From an uncultured Cellvibrio sp. (GTDB taxonomy: Bacteria; Pseudomonadota; Gammaproteobacteria; Pseudomonadales; Cellvibrionaceae), in assembly GCA_946482385.1 (NCBI GenBank), contig CAMLRI010000017.1:1-12105 (forward strand): 12,105 bases of DNA. The letters run 5' to 3'. Under the pieces are notes generated by a model that did not search any database, was not told where the DNA came from, and worked only from the letters and a program-made list of their open reading frames with translations. Made by a program: the position numbers and the translations under genes. Every line of letters begins with the position of its first letter. Position 1 is the first letter of the stretch. This document shows positions 1-6,915 of the stretch, piece by piece.

Positions 1-66
1 GCCTTTGATGCGCAATTTGTGCGCTCGCAAACCGGTATAGGCGCCGCCGGGGCCAGCGAGCACTAA
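1..66 (+). CDS. 3' end of an unidentified protein-coding gene (partial)
   Basis: Frame 1 is open from the window edge to a TAA at 64-66 and encodes 21 residues ending in GIGAAGASEH. A strong intrinsic terminator begins 25 bases after the stop, which supports this being the true end of a plus-strand gene. The fragment is too short and too low in complexity (Gly/Ala-rich tail) to assign to a family, so no function is proposed. The frame choice rests only on openness and the position of the terminator. Confidence 0.5.
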   Translation, partial: AFDAQFVRSQTGIGAAGASEH

Positions 67-91
67 TCAAATCCACCAAGCCCAATACAAC

Positions 92-129
92 ACAGCCCCT
101 GCGCCTGCCGGCCAGGGGCTGTTGTTTTA
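92..129 (+). terminator. Rho-independent terminator after the upstream partial gene
   Basis: ACAGCCCCTG (92-101) pairs perfectly with CAGGGGCTGT (113-122) across an 11-base loop. The hairpin is followed by a T-rich tract TGTTTTATT. It lies 25 bases after the stop codon at 66 and isolates the following gene from read-through. Confidence 0.85.
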
Positions 130-176
130 TTGGGTACAGCAGTTGGCGGCAAAATGCAAAGCCGGGCATTCAGTGC

Positions 177-203
177 TTTACTTGATACCACCACCCCCAT
201 AAT
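177..203 (+). promoter_or_regulatory. Weak candidate sigma-70 promoter for the exported substrate-binding-like gene
   Basis: CATAAT at 198-203 matches five of six bases of a -10 box. TTTACT at 177-182 matches four of six bases of a -35 box, but the spacer is only 15 bases. It sits about 45 bases before the preferred ATG, between the terminator and the gene, where a promoter is expected. The match is poor enough to be chance. Confidence 0.2.
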
Positions 204-247
204 TCATTGCTCGCCCAGCCTGTTTGATTGTCGCGTTGGAGTTACCC

Positions 248-1021
248 ATGGTTTACAAACTTTCCCCTTTTTGGGCCATGCTGCTGATTGGCTGTTGCCT
301 GTGCTCGCGCAGTTACGCCGCAGAGCCCCCGGCCCAGGAAAAGCTGACGCTTTATTACGAGGACCGTATCCCCTACATCATCCCGGTCATGGGGGAAGGG
401 CTAATCGGTTTTATTGCCAGCCGCGTCACCAATGTGCTGGATGAAGCGGGTATTGGCTATGAATGGAGCCTGCTGCCCTTTCATATCCAATTGGAAATGC
501 TAAAACGCAACCAAAAACCCGCCTGCGGTGTCGGCATGTTTAAAACCCAGGGCCGGGAAGCTTACATGCTCTACAGCAAACCCATTTACCAGGATCGGCC
601 ACAGGTGATCTTCGCCAACGCCCAGAGCGATTTTTCCCAGTACACCAGCATTAAAAGTTTGTTGGCCGACAAACAAAAACGCCTGCTGGTAAAGAACGGC
701 TACTCCCATGGCAACCATCTTGAGCTACTGCTAAAAGCGGAAAACCCCACCCGCTATGTGTCGAGCAAAAGAAATGCCGGCACCTATAAAGAAATCCTGC
801 AAGGCAAGGCCGATTACCTGATCGCCATTCCGGAAGAGCAGGAAATGCTGGTCAAGCTGATGGATCTAAACCCGAGCCAATACCAGGTCATCCGCTTCCC
901 CGATATGCCCAACGGGGAAAAACGCCACATCGCCTGCTCCCCCAACGTCGGCCAAGCCACCATGGATAAAATCAACCAGGCTATCGACAAGCTCTCGGTC
1001 AACTGGCAAAAAAACCACTAA
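248..1021 (+). CDS. Exported periplasmic substrate-binding-like protein (type 2 SBP fold), orphan
   Basis: The 257-residue protein starts with an export signal: a short basic start (MVYK), a hydrophobic stretch to about residue 20, and a plausible signal peptidase I site after SYA24. LIGC at 13-16 also fits a lipobox, so a lipoprotein anchored at Cys16 is an alternative. The body (LTLYYEDRIPYI near 33, GVGMFKT near 94, KADYLIAIPEEQ near 187) has the pattern of amino-acid-binding-like proteins (SBP_bac_3), possibly the uncharacterised TIGR02285-type group. Cys93 and Cys230 could form a disulfide. An in-frame ATG at 224 exists, but GGAG at 238-241 lies 6 bases before the ATG at 248, so 248 is preferred. 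No permease or ATPase is adjacent, so a sensory or ligand-scavenging role is as likely as transport. The ligand is unknown. Confidence 0.75.
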   Translation: MVYKLSPFWAMLLIGCCLCSRSYAAEPPAQEKLTLYYEDRIPYIIPVMGEGLIGFIASRVTNVLDEAGIGYEWSLLPFHIQLEMLKRNQKPACGVGMFKTQGREAYMLYSKPIYQDRPQVIFANAQSDFSQYTSIKSLLADKQKRLLVKNGYSHGNHLELLLKAENPTRYVSSKRNAGTYKEILQGKADYLIAIPEEQEMLVKLMDLNPSQYQVIRFPDMPNGEKRHIACSPNVGQATMDKINQAIDKLSVNWQKNH

Positions 1022-1037
1022 CCCCCGGAATGAAACA

Positions 1038-1066
1038 AGGCAGCGCCATGCTGCCTACTGTTTTCA
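1038..1066. terminator. Hairpin between convergent genes, probable bidirectional terminator
   Basis: AGGCAGC (1038-1044) pairs with GCTGCCT (1050-1056) over a 5-base loop. On the plus strand it is followed by ACTGTTTTC, and on the minus strand by TTGTTTCATT. It lies between the stop codons of the substrate-binding-like gene and rluA. The stem is only 7 bp and the T tracts are interrupted, so it may be weak. Confidence 0.55.
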
Positions 1067-1072
1067 TATCAC

Positions 1073-1747
1073 CTAAGAAACCTCTGAAAAATCCGCCGCC
1101 CGCTCAATAAACACTTCAGCGCCCGTCGCCGGGTGCACAAAGCGCAAATCGGTTGCATGCAACAGCAAGCGCGGTGCCGCCCGGGCATAGTCGCCGCCGT
1201 AAAACTCACAGCCGAGAATGGGGTGGCCTATGGCCTGGAGGTGCAGGCGCAACTGGTGGGAGCGGCCGGTGATGGGGTGCAGCCACAGGCGGCTGGTGTT
1301 GGCCTGGGGGTCGCGCGCGATTACCTGGAACTCGGTGCGCGAGGGCTTGCCGCTGTGCTGGCAAATTTTATAGGTGGGGCCAGCGGCGGGGGCTATGGGT
1401 AAATCTATCACCCCACTCTCCTCCGCCACCAAGCCGGCCACTATGGCGGTGTAGTGTTTGCTCACGGTGCGCGCCTGGAACTGTTTGCTGATATGGGATA
1501 GCGCCGCTTTGTTCAGGGGAATCACCATCACCCCGGAGGTATCAAAATCCAGGCGATGGACAATGCTGGCGCCGGGGTAGTCGGGCAGCAGCCGGGCGAT
1601 GACAGAGTCGCGGTTTTGCGGGTGGCGGCCAGGCACGCTGAGCAGGCGCGTCGGCTTGTTCACCAGCAGGAAATCCGGGTCTATATGCAGCAGCTCCAAC
1701 TGCTCCAGGCAGGGGGGCAACACAAACAGCTGGTCAACATCAGTCAT
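1073..1747 (-). CDS. rluA: RluA-type dual-specificity rRNA/tRNA pseudouridine synthase
   Basis: RluA isomerises uridine to pseudouridine; the E. coli enzyme modifies U746 of 23S rRNA and U32 of several tRNAs. The product is 224 residues (E. coli RluA is 219). It contains the opening VNKPTRLLSVPGR, the catalytic motif HRLDFDTSG with Asp67 as the expected nucleophile, and the C-terminal blocks PITGRSHQLRLHLQAIGHPILG and RLLLHA, all aligning with my memory of E. coli RluA. It has no N-terminal S4 domain, as in RluA and unlike RluC/RluD. The frame can be extended to a TTG at 1765. The ATG at 1747 is preferred because GGAG lies about 10 bases before it and the TTG has no ribosome binding site. It is transcribed divergently from cysI. 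The family is certain; the exact target sites are inferred from the RluA-like sequence. Confidence 0.88.
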   Translation of the reverse strand: MTDVDQLFVLPPCLEQLELLHIDPDFLLVNKPTRLLSVPGRHPQNRDSVIARLLPDYPGASIVHRLDFDTSGVMVIPLNKAALSHISKQFQARTVSKHYTAIVAGLVAEESGVIDLPIAPAAGPTYKICQHSGKPSRTEFQVIARDPQANTSRLWLHPITGRSHQLRLHLQAIGHPILGCEFYGGDYARAAPRLLLHATDLRFVHPATGAEVFIERAADFSEVS

Positions 1748-2035
1748 GGGCGGCCATCTCCGCAAAGGCGCATAATCAACAAAAGCCCAAGGCTCCCGGA
1801 TCAGGAGCTACAGGGTCGGGGCCGGCCATAATAGCAGCCCCCTAATCCCGGCCATTCTAGTAATTGGCGCCATATTAATCACAGCTATCTATAACTTTAT
1901 GGAACAAGCTTAGCGCCAAAGAATCGTTCGCTTTTTGCTCAACCACTGTTATTTTGCCGCCCCGAAACTCGCCGGGGCAGTGCTTTTCCTGTATCCTGCG
2001 CGCCTCGATTTTGACCCAGACTGGTATCCCGCTCC
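1748..2035. other. Divergent intergenic region between rluA and cysI
   Basis: This 288-base spacer must hold the promoters of both rluA and cysI. I found no convincing -35/-10 pair. TATAAC at 1890-1895 is a fair plus-strand -10 box without a good -35. Two structures stand out: a spaced inverted repeat TTGGCGC (1864-1870) / GCGCCAA (1913-1919) that brackets this -10 candidate, and a GC-rich hairpin at 1959-1978. No small ORF here looks genuine. No clear Shine-Dalgarno sequence precedes the cysI ATG. Confidence 0.5.
1959..1978 (+). other. GC-rich hairpin in the presumed cysI leader
   Basis: GCCCCG (1959-1964) pairs with CGGGGC (1973-1978) over an 8-base loop. The sequence AGTGCTTTTCC follows, so the T tract is short and interrupted. 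It lies 57 bases before the cysI start codon. It could be a weak leader terminator or a transcript-stabilising stem; it matches no riboswitch I recognise. Confidence 0.35.
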
Positions 2036-3700
2036 ATGTATATCTACGACGAGTACGACCACAGCATTCTGCGCCAACGCATCGCCCAGTTCCGCGACCA
2101 AACCGCCCGTTTCCTGGCGGGCGAACTGCCCCCCGAGCAGTTCCTGCCACTGCGTTTGCAAAACGGCCTCTATGTACAGCGCCTGGCGCCCATGCTGCGC
2201 ATCAACGTGCCCTACGGCATGCTGAACTCCACCCAATTGCGCAAGCTGGCACATATTGCCCGCCACTATGACAAGGGCTATTGCCATGTCAGTACCCACC
2301 AGAATATCCAGTACAACTGGCCAGACTTAACCGAAGTACCCGATATCCTCGCCGAACTGGCCGAAGTGGGCATGCACGGCACCCAGTCGAGCGGCAACTG
2401 CATTCGCAACACCACTTCCGACCAGTTTGCCGGTATAGCGCCCGATGAAATTGTCGACCCGCGCCCCTATTGCGAAATCATCCGCCAGTGGTCGAGCTTC
2501 CACCCGGAATTCGCCTTTTTGCCGCGCAAATTCAAAATCGCCGTAACAGGTTCCCAGCAGGATCGCGCCGCCGTGCAAGTGCACGATATCGGCCTGCAAA
2601 TCCTGCGCGACAGCCAGGGCCAGGTGGGCTTTAAAGTATTTGTGGGCGGCGGCCTCGGCCGCACCCCGGTGATCGGCGTAGCCATTCGCGACTTCCTGCC
2701 CGAAGAAGACCTGCTCTCTTACCTGGAAGCCATACTGCGCGTGTATAACCTCTACGGCCGCCGCGACAACAAATTCAAAGCGCGCATCAAGATTCTGGTG
2801 CGGGCCCTGACCCCCGAAGTCTTCGCACAAAAAGTGGAAGATGAGTGGCAACACCTGAAGGACGGTTTCAACAAACTGACCCAGGCCGAAATTGAGCGCG
2901 CCAAAGGCTTCTTTACTGCCCCGGCTTACGAAACTATCGACAACGCCGCCGCCCAGGCAGTGGTCGATGGCCAAGCCGCCGACTCTGTCGCCTTCAGCAA
3001 ATGGCTGCAGCGCAATGTGCGCGAGCATAAGGTGCCCGGCTACGCCGCAGTTACCCTTTCGCTCAAGCCCACCGGCGTAGCCCCTGGCGATGTGACCGAC
3101 AGCCAATTGGAAATCATCGCCAACCTGGCCGATGAATTCAGTTTTGGCGAGGCGCGCACCACCCACGAGCAAAACATAGTGCTGGCCGATGTGAAGAAAA
3201 CCCAGCTGTTTGCACTCTGGCAACAAGCCAAGGCCGCCGGTTTTGCCACACCCAATATTGGCACCATTACCGACATTATCTGCTGCCCCGGCGGCGATTT
3301 CTGCTCCCTCGCCAATGCCAAATCCATCCCCATTGCCGAGGCTATCCAGCGCCAGTTTGACGACCTGGATTATGTCTACGACCTGGGCGATATCGACCTG
3401 AATATTTCCGGTTGTATGAATGCCTGTGGCCACCACCATGTGGGCCATATCGGCATCCTGGGTGTGGATAAGGCCGGCAAGGAGTTCTACCAGGTACAAC
3501 TCGGCGGCAACGCAGGCAACGACGCCTCCCTCGGCGATGTGCTCGGCCCATCTTTCAGCGCTGAGGATATGCCCACCGTGATCCAAAAAATTGTCGATGT
3601 GTACCTGGCCAACCGCACCGATGAAGAATTATTTATCGACACCTATCGCCGTATAGGTGCCGCTCCCTTCAAGGAGAAAGTTTATGCCAAAGCTCATTAA
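2036..3700 (+). CDS. cysI: Siroheme [4Fe-4S] nitrite/sulfite reductase hemoprotein, Pseudomonas-type CysI
   Basis: It reduces sulfite to sulfide with six electrons in assimilatory sulfur metabolism in the cytoplasm. The 554-residue length fits the single-subunit proteobacterial family (Pseudomonas PA1838 type). The iron-sulfur/siroheme cysteines are present as C417-X5-C423 (CCPGGDFC) and C460-X3-C464 (SGCMNAC). Expected substrate-pocket residues are visible: Arg55 in MLRINVPYG, Arg124 in SGNCIRN, and Lys165/Lys167 in LPRKFK. FVGGGLGR near 202 and the two-fold repeat typical of the family also appear. The normally conserved TRQ of the siroheme motif reads THQ (His88, codon CAC). No cysJ-like flavoprotein is nearby, so electrons probably come from ferredoxin, flavodoxin or another locus. 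It overlaps the downstream DUF934 gene by 17 bases, so the two are translated as a unit. A nitrite reductase role is less likely, given the partner gene. Confidence 0.9.
   Translation: MYIYDEYDHSILRQRIAQFRDQTARFLAGELPPEQFLPLRLQNGLYVQRLAPMLRINVPYGMLNSTQLRKLAHIARHYDKGYCHVSTHQNIQYNWPDLTEVPDILAELAEVGMHGTQSSGNCIRNTTSDQFAGIAPDEIVDPRPYCEIIRQWSSFHPEFAFLPRKFKIAVTGSQQDRAAVQVHDIGLQILRDSQGQVGFKVFVGGGLGRTPVIGVAIRDFLPEEDLLSYLEAILRVYNLYGRRDNKFKARIKILVRALTPEVFAQKVEDEWQHLKDGFNKLTQAEIERAKGFFTAPAYETIDNAAAQAVVDGQAADSVAFSKWLQRNVREHKVPGYAAVTLSLKPTGVAPGDVTDSQLEIIANLADEFSFGEARTTHEQNIVLADVKKTQLFALWQQAKAAGFATPNIGTITDIICCPGGDFCSLANAKSIPIAEAIQRQFDDLDYVYDLGDIDLNISGCMNACGHHHVGHIGILGVDKAGKEFYQVQLGGNAGNDASLGDVLGPSFSAEDMPTVIQKIVDVYLANRTDEELFIDTYRRIGAAPFKEKVYAKAH
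3671..3676 (+). promoter_or_regulatory. Ribosome binding site inside cysI that sets the DUF934 start
   Basis: AAGGAG lies 7 bases before the ATG at 3684 and inside the last codons of cysI. It rules against the upstream in-frame GTG at 3657 and fixes a 17-base overlap between the two genes. Confidence 0.85.
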
Positions 3701-4187
3701 AGACGGCGCCATAGTCGACAACACCTGGGAACTGCTGGCCAAGCCCGAGGGCGATGCCGCCGCCGTGGCCGTGCCCGCCGGCCAGGTGCTAGTGCCCCTG
3801 GCGGTGTGGAATGCGCAAAAAGACCAACTGCAAGCACGCAGCGATATTGGTGTATGGCTGGATAGCGATGAAACCGCCGAGATGATTGGCGCCGATGCCA
3901 ACCGCTTTGCGGTGATTGGAGTTAACTTCCCGGTGTTCATGGATGGCCGCGCTTTTTCCACCGCGCGCCTGCTGCGCGAGCGCTATGGTTTTACCGGCGA
4001 ACTGCGCGCGGTTGGCAATTTTATTCGCGACCAACTGTGCTACCTGCGCCGCTGTGGTGTTAATGCCTTTGCCTTTGCCAACCCGGAAACCAATTTGGAA
4101 GACGCCGTGAAATCCCTGGGCGATTTGCAAGAGTATTACCAAGCCGCTGTGGATCAACCCCTGCCACTGTTCCGCCGCCGCGCTTAA
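3684..4187 (+). CDS. DUF934 protein, sulfite-reductase-associated (COG3749 type)
   Basis: This 167-residue soluble protein has the DUF934 signature: an early WELLA, then FPVFMDGRAFSTARLLRER near 77-95, GELRAVGNFIRDQ near 101, LRRCGVNAF near 117, and a C-terminal YYQ...LFRRRA. The family is regularly found directly behind CysI in proteobacteria (PA1837 beside PA1838) and is often labelled a putative oxidoreductase of sulfite reduction, but to my knowledge its biochemical role is not settled. The overlap with cysI and the embedded AAGGAG indicate coupled translation and a matched amount of the two proteins. Cys111 (DQLC) and Cys116 (RRCG) are candidate functional residues, but I see no cofactor-binding motif. 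It has no signal peptide or membrane segment. A strong terminator follows 13 bases after the stop. Confidence 0.88.
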   Translation: MPKLIKDGAIVDNTWELLAKPEGDAAAVAVPAGQVLVPLAVWNAQKDQLQARSDIGVWLDSDETAEMIGADANRFAVIGVNFPVFMDGRAFSTARLLRERYGFTGELRAVGNFIRDQLCYLRRCGVNAFAFANPETNLEDAVKSLGDLQEYYQAAVDQPLPLFRRRA

Positions 4188-4200
4188 TTTGTATCTGACG

Positions 4201-4240
4201 AAAAACACCAAAGGCCGCTTCTGCGGCCTTTGGTGTTTTT
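4201..4240. terminator. Strong bidirectional intrinsic terminator
   Basis: Bases 4201-4218 and 4223-4240 are perfect 18-bp complements around a TTCT loop. A-tract and T-tract ends (AAAAACACC / GGTGTTTTT) make it a terminator on either strand. It closes cysI-DUF934 on the plus strand and the qmcA-nfeD-patatin unit on the minus strand. Confidence 0.95.
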
Positions 4241-4258
4241 ATTGCCATTAAATCTGGG

Positions 4259-5419
4259 CTAGGAATTGTTCGGGGAGGGCGAATCCACCCCAAAAAACGC
4301 CCTCACCTGCTCTGCCTGCGCCAGGGTATCTTCGCGCCCCAAGTCGATCAGCTCGTTAATAAATTCATTGGAAAACAGCAGGTAACTGGCCGCCGTGGCA
4401 CCGCCGCCTTTGGCGGTTGAACCTGTGGCTCGCATAAAAAAGCGCAGGCTTTTAGGCAGGTAGCGCACATTGCGCCCGGCTATACCGTCGATGGGGTAGC
4501 TGGGGGAAATCACCATGTTCTCGACCGGGCGCAAATAAATACCCGCCTGCTCGCGCTGTGCCTCTGGAATTAACTTAAGCAATTGGTTCATCCGCTCCAA
4601 ATGCTCCAAATCGCTTTCCATCGCATCCACAAAGGCGCTGTTAAACAAATGGCCGACAATCTGGCCCATAGAGGGCGAGTGGCGATGGGGCACACGGCGA
4701 TTGGCTTTGGGGGAGGTGCGGTTGCCGCTCACCCCTATCACAAACAGTGAATCCGCCCCCAAATGCAAGGCCGGGCTCATGGGCGCCAATTGGCGCAGGG
4801 CGCCATCGCCAAAGTATTCGCGGTTGATGCGCACCGCCGGAAAAATGGTGGGAATAGCCGAGGAGGCCAACAGGTGCTCCAGGCGCAGCTGGGTGGGCAC
4901 CCCGGCGCGGCGGAAACGCTGCCAGCCCTGTAGATCCGGATGCCCCTGAAAAAAACTTACCGAGTGGCCAGAGGTGTAACCCATAGCCGAAACACTCACC
5001 GCCAGTAGCTTGCCGCTGTTAATGGCGCCGTTGAGGTTTTCAAAATGGATTTTGCTGCCGAGCAGATTCCACAGCGGGCCGTTATCGAGCAGCGACAGCG
5101 GCCGACGGCGCCCCATACCCTCGTTAAACAGCGACAAACCCAAATAGGCCAGGCCTTTGAAGATATCCACCCAGCCATGGCGGTAAACCTGGCCTATCTC
5201 CAGGTTTTGCCACATAGAGGTGAGCGCATTCACCGCCGATTTGAAATTGCCCCTGTGGGCGGCAATCGCCAAGGCATTGATGGCGCCCGCCGAGGTGCCA
5301 CAAATAATGGGAAAAGGGTTGTGCATATCATCCGGCAGAATTTCCACCAGGGCTTTTAACACTCCCACTTGATAGGCGGCGCGGGCGCCGCCACCGGATA
5401 ACACCAAAGCTCGTTTCAT
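4259..5419 (-). CDS. Patatin-like phospholipase family protein
   Basis: Patatin-fold serine hydrolases cleave acyl ester bonds of membrane lipids with a Ser-Asp dyad. This 386-residue protein has the oxyanion-hole loop LVLSGGGARAAYQVGVL at 6-21, the nucleophile elbow GTSAG with Ser43, and the second catalytic residue in GDGALR (Asp205). I see no signal peptide, so the enzyme is likely cytoplasmic and acts on the inner-membrane face or on soluble acyl esters. The C-terminal third (about 230-386) is less familiar; it carries an Arg/His-rich segment near 235-247 and an NSAFVDAMESDLEHLERM helix near 260. It is the last gene of a probable operon, 29 bases behind nfeD. Acyl hydrolase chemistry follows from the family; the actual lipid substrate is unknown. 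The start is an ATG with only a weak AAGAA upstream. Confidence 0.88.
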   Translation of the reverse strand: MKRALVLSGGGARAAYQVGVLKALVEILPDDMHNPFPIICGTSAGAINALAIAAHRGNFKSAVNALTSMWQNLEIGQVYRHGWVDIFKGLAYLGLSLFNEGMGRRRPLSLLDNGPLWNLLGSKIHFENLNGAINSGKLLAVSVSAMGYTSGHSVSFFQGHPDLQGWQRFRRAGVPTQLRLEHLLASSAIPTIFPAVRINREYFGDGALRQLAPMSPALHLGADSLFVIGVSGNRTSPKANRRVPHRHSPSMGQIVGHLFNSAFVDAMESDLEHLERMNQLLKLIPEAQREQAGIYLRPVENMVISPSYPIDGIAGRNVRYLPKSLRFFMRATGSTAKGGGATAASYLLFSNEFINELIDLGREDTLAQAEQVRAFFGVDSPSPNNS

Positions 5420-5448
5420 GCGTTCTTATGATTATCCACGGCTGCCGT

Positions 5449-5916
5449 TCACTCGGCGGCTGTGGCCGTTGCGGATGCTTCCACCAAGAGCGTCATACCC
5501 TCGGCACCTGTAATGGTCACTATAGTTCCTTGCGGCAGATCTTGCGCGCCAGTAACTGTCCAGAGTGCATCCTCAATTTGCACCTTGCCGGTGCCGTTGC
5601 GCAATGGTGTGAGCAGCGGCACCTTGCGGCCAATCATGCGCCTGGTGCGGTCATTCAACAGCGGCTGCTCGCTGCGCTCGTTAAAACGGCGAAAACGCTT
5701 CCAATAAATCACGGTAAATACCAGTGAAAAAATGGCAAACAACACCAGCTGCCAGTGCCATTCCACCGCTACCACAAAAGTCAGCAGCGCCAGTGTCAGC
5801 GCGGCGGCGCATATGCCCAACAGAAAACCGCTCGCCCCCATTAATTCCAGAATCAGTAAAGCAATGGCCAGGGTGAGCCAGTGCCAGGGCTGTATATGGC
5901 TTAAAAAATCCATCAT
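5449..5916 (-). CDS. nfeD: NfeD-family membrane protein (SPFH partner)
   Basis: NfeD proteins are small membrane partners of stomatin/SPFH proteins. The 155-residue product has hydrophobic segments at about 13-27, 30-51 and 55-71, then the basic stretch KRFRRF. A soluble C-terminal OB-fold-like domain runs from about 90 to 148 (GRKVPLLTPLRNGTGKVQIEDALWTV..., ending GAEGMTLLVEA). It lacks the N-terminal ClpP-like protease domain of long NfeD proteins, so it is the short form, like E. coli YbbJ beside QmcA. It lies 33 bases behind the SPFH gene, the classic pairing, and 29 bases before the patatin gene. Two consecutive ATGs open the frame; the first (5916) is preferred because AGG lies 8 bases before it. 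The C-terminal Ala/Thr tail is probably disordered. Confidence 0.9.
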   Translation of the reverse strand: MMDFLSHIQPWHWLTLAIALLILELMGASGFLLGICAAALTLALLTFVVAVEWHWQLVLFAIFSLVFTVIYWKRFRRFNERSEQPLLNDRTRRMIGRKVPLLTPLRNGTGKVQIEDALWTVTGAQDLPQGTIVTITGAEGMTLLVEASATATAAE

Positions 5917-5949
5917 GGTGTCTACCTATTATTTGGCTGAGTCGCCGCG

Positions 5950-6876
5950 CTATTTTTTAGCGGAATCTGCCGCAGCTTTGATCAGTTCATTAATTCCGCC
6001 AATGGAGCCAATCACACTGGAGGCATCCAGCGGCATCATAATTACCTTGCCATTTTCCGAGGCCGCCAGGGCGCCCAGGGCATCGACATATTTTTGCGCA
6101 ATAAAGTAGTTGATGGCCTGGGGGTTGCCGGCGGCGATCGCCTGGCTCACAAAATGGGTTGCCTTGGCTTCTGCCTGAGCTTCGCGCTCGCGCGCTTCCG
6201 CTTCCAGGAAGGCCGCTTCCCGCTCACCTTCTGCTTTAAGAATTTGTGCGCGTTTTTCACCTTCGGCTACTTTAATGGCCGCTTCGCGTTCACCTTCGGC
6301 GCGGAGAATTTGCGCGCGCTTTTCCCGCTCGGCTTTCATTTGGTTGGCCATGGCATCTACCAGGTCGCGCGGCGGGGTGATGTCTTTAATTTCAATACGC
6401 GTCACCTTAACGCCCCAAGGCGAGGTGGCCTCATCCACTTTCATCAGCAGGCTGGTGTTGATGACATCGCGATTGGAGAGCATGGAATCCAACTCCATGG
6501 AACCGACAATCGCACGGATATTGGTCATCACCAGGTTTTGCATAGCGTGGTGCAGGTTGTTGACCTCGTAGGAGGCTTTAGCGGCATCAATTACCTGATA
6601 AAAGCACACGGCATCGGCAGTGACCATGGCGTTATCGGCACTGATAACCTCCTGCGGTTGGATGTCCAGCACCTGCTCCATCACAATCACTTTGCGGCCG
6701 ATACTATCGATAAAAGGCACGATAATGTTTAAGCCTGGCTGCAGCAAACGGGTAAAGCGGCCAAAGCGCTCCACTGTCCAGTTCTGCCCCTGGGGTACAC
6801 TTTTCACTACCTTCATCACCACAAAAATGGCCAGGGCGACAAAAATAATTGCTGAACCATCAATCACATCGAACAT
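5950..6876 (-). CDS. qmcA: SPFH/stomatin-family membrane scaffold, QmcA-like
   Basis: SPFH (stomatin/prohibitin/flotillin) proteins form membrane-anchored oligomeric cages; E. coli QmcA is linked to membrane quality control with FtsH/HflKC. The 308-residue protein has one N-terminal transmembrane segment (about 8-22), the SPFH domain (about 25-180, with [28 protein letters not shown] and [11 protein letters not shown]), and a charged Glu/Arg/Ala coiled coil (about 180-240) built on a 22-residue tandem repeat. The C-terminal domain follows ([36 protein letters not shown]), matching QmcA rather than HflK/C. AAGGAG at 6882-6887 lies 5 bases before the ATG, a strong ribosome site. It heads the qmcA-nfeD-patatin unit and follows a spacer with a fatty-acid-regulator-like palindrome. 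Confidence 0.92.
   Translation of the reverse strand: MFDVIDGSAIIFVALAIFVVMKVVKSVPQGQNWTVERFGRFTRLLQPGLNIIVPFIDSIGRKVIVMEQVLDIQPQEVISADNAMVTADAVCFYQVIDAAKASYEVNNLHHAMQNLVMTNIRAIVGSMELDSMLSNRDVINTSLLMKVDEATSPWGVKVTRIEIKDITPPRDLVDAMANQMKAEREKRAQILRAEGEREAAIKVAEGEKRAQILKAEGEREAAFLEAEAREREAQAEAKATHFVSQAIAAGNPQAINYFIAQKYVDALGALAASENGKVIMMPLDASSVIGSIGGINELIKAAADSAKK
6193..6324 (-). repeat. 66-bp imperfect tandem duplication inside the qmcA coiled coil
   Basis: Residues 185-206 and 207-228 of QmcA are two copies of a 22-residue unit beginning EKRAQIL(R/K)AEGEREAA. The DNA copies (6259-6324 and 6193-6258) are similar but diverged at third positions. Such repeats are typical of SPFH coiled-coil regions and are probably conserved by selection, not recently copied. 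Confidence 0.75.
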
Positions 6877-6915
6877 AAAAACTCCTTGGCTGTAGTTATC
6901 GTTGGGTTGCTAGAA

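Noticed and set aside
130..444. Plus-strand frame of 104 codons overlapping the start of the substrate-binding-like gene
   Set aside because: It is out of frame with a gene that has a signal peptide and a good ribosome site; its product is Pro/Arg-rich and unlike any family.
1748..1765. Upstream TTG start for rluA at 1765
   Set aside because: It lacks a ribosome site and adds six residues not seen in E. coli RluA; the ATG at 1747 fits better.
2327..3586. Long antisense open frame (419 codons) opposite cysI
   Set aside because: It lies wholly within cysI, has a low-complexity Gly/Ala/His/Val composition, matches no family and is explained by GC-rich codon bias of the sense gene.
6193..6324. 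qmcA tandem repeat as a phase-variable or unstable repeat
   Set aside because: The copies have diverged at synonymous positions and the 22-residue unit is normal for SPFH coiled coils, so recent slippage is unlikely.
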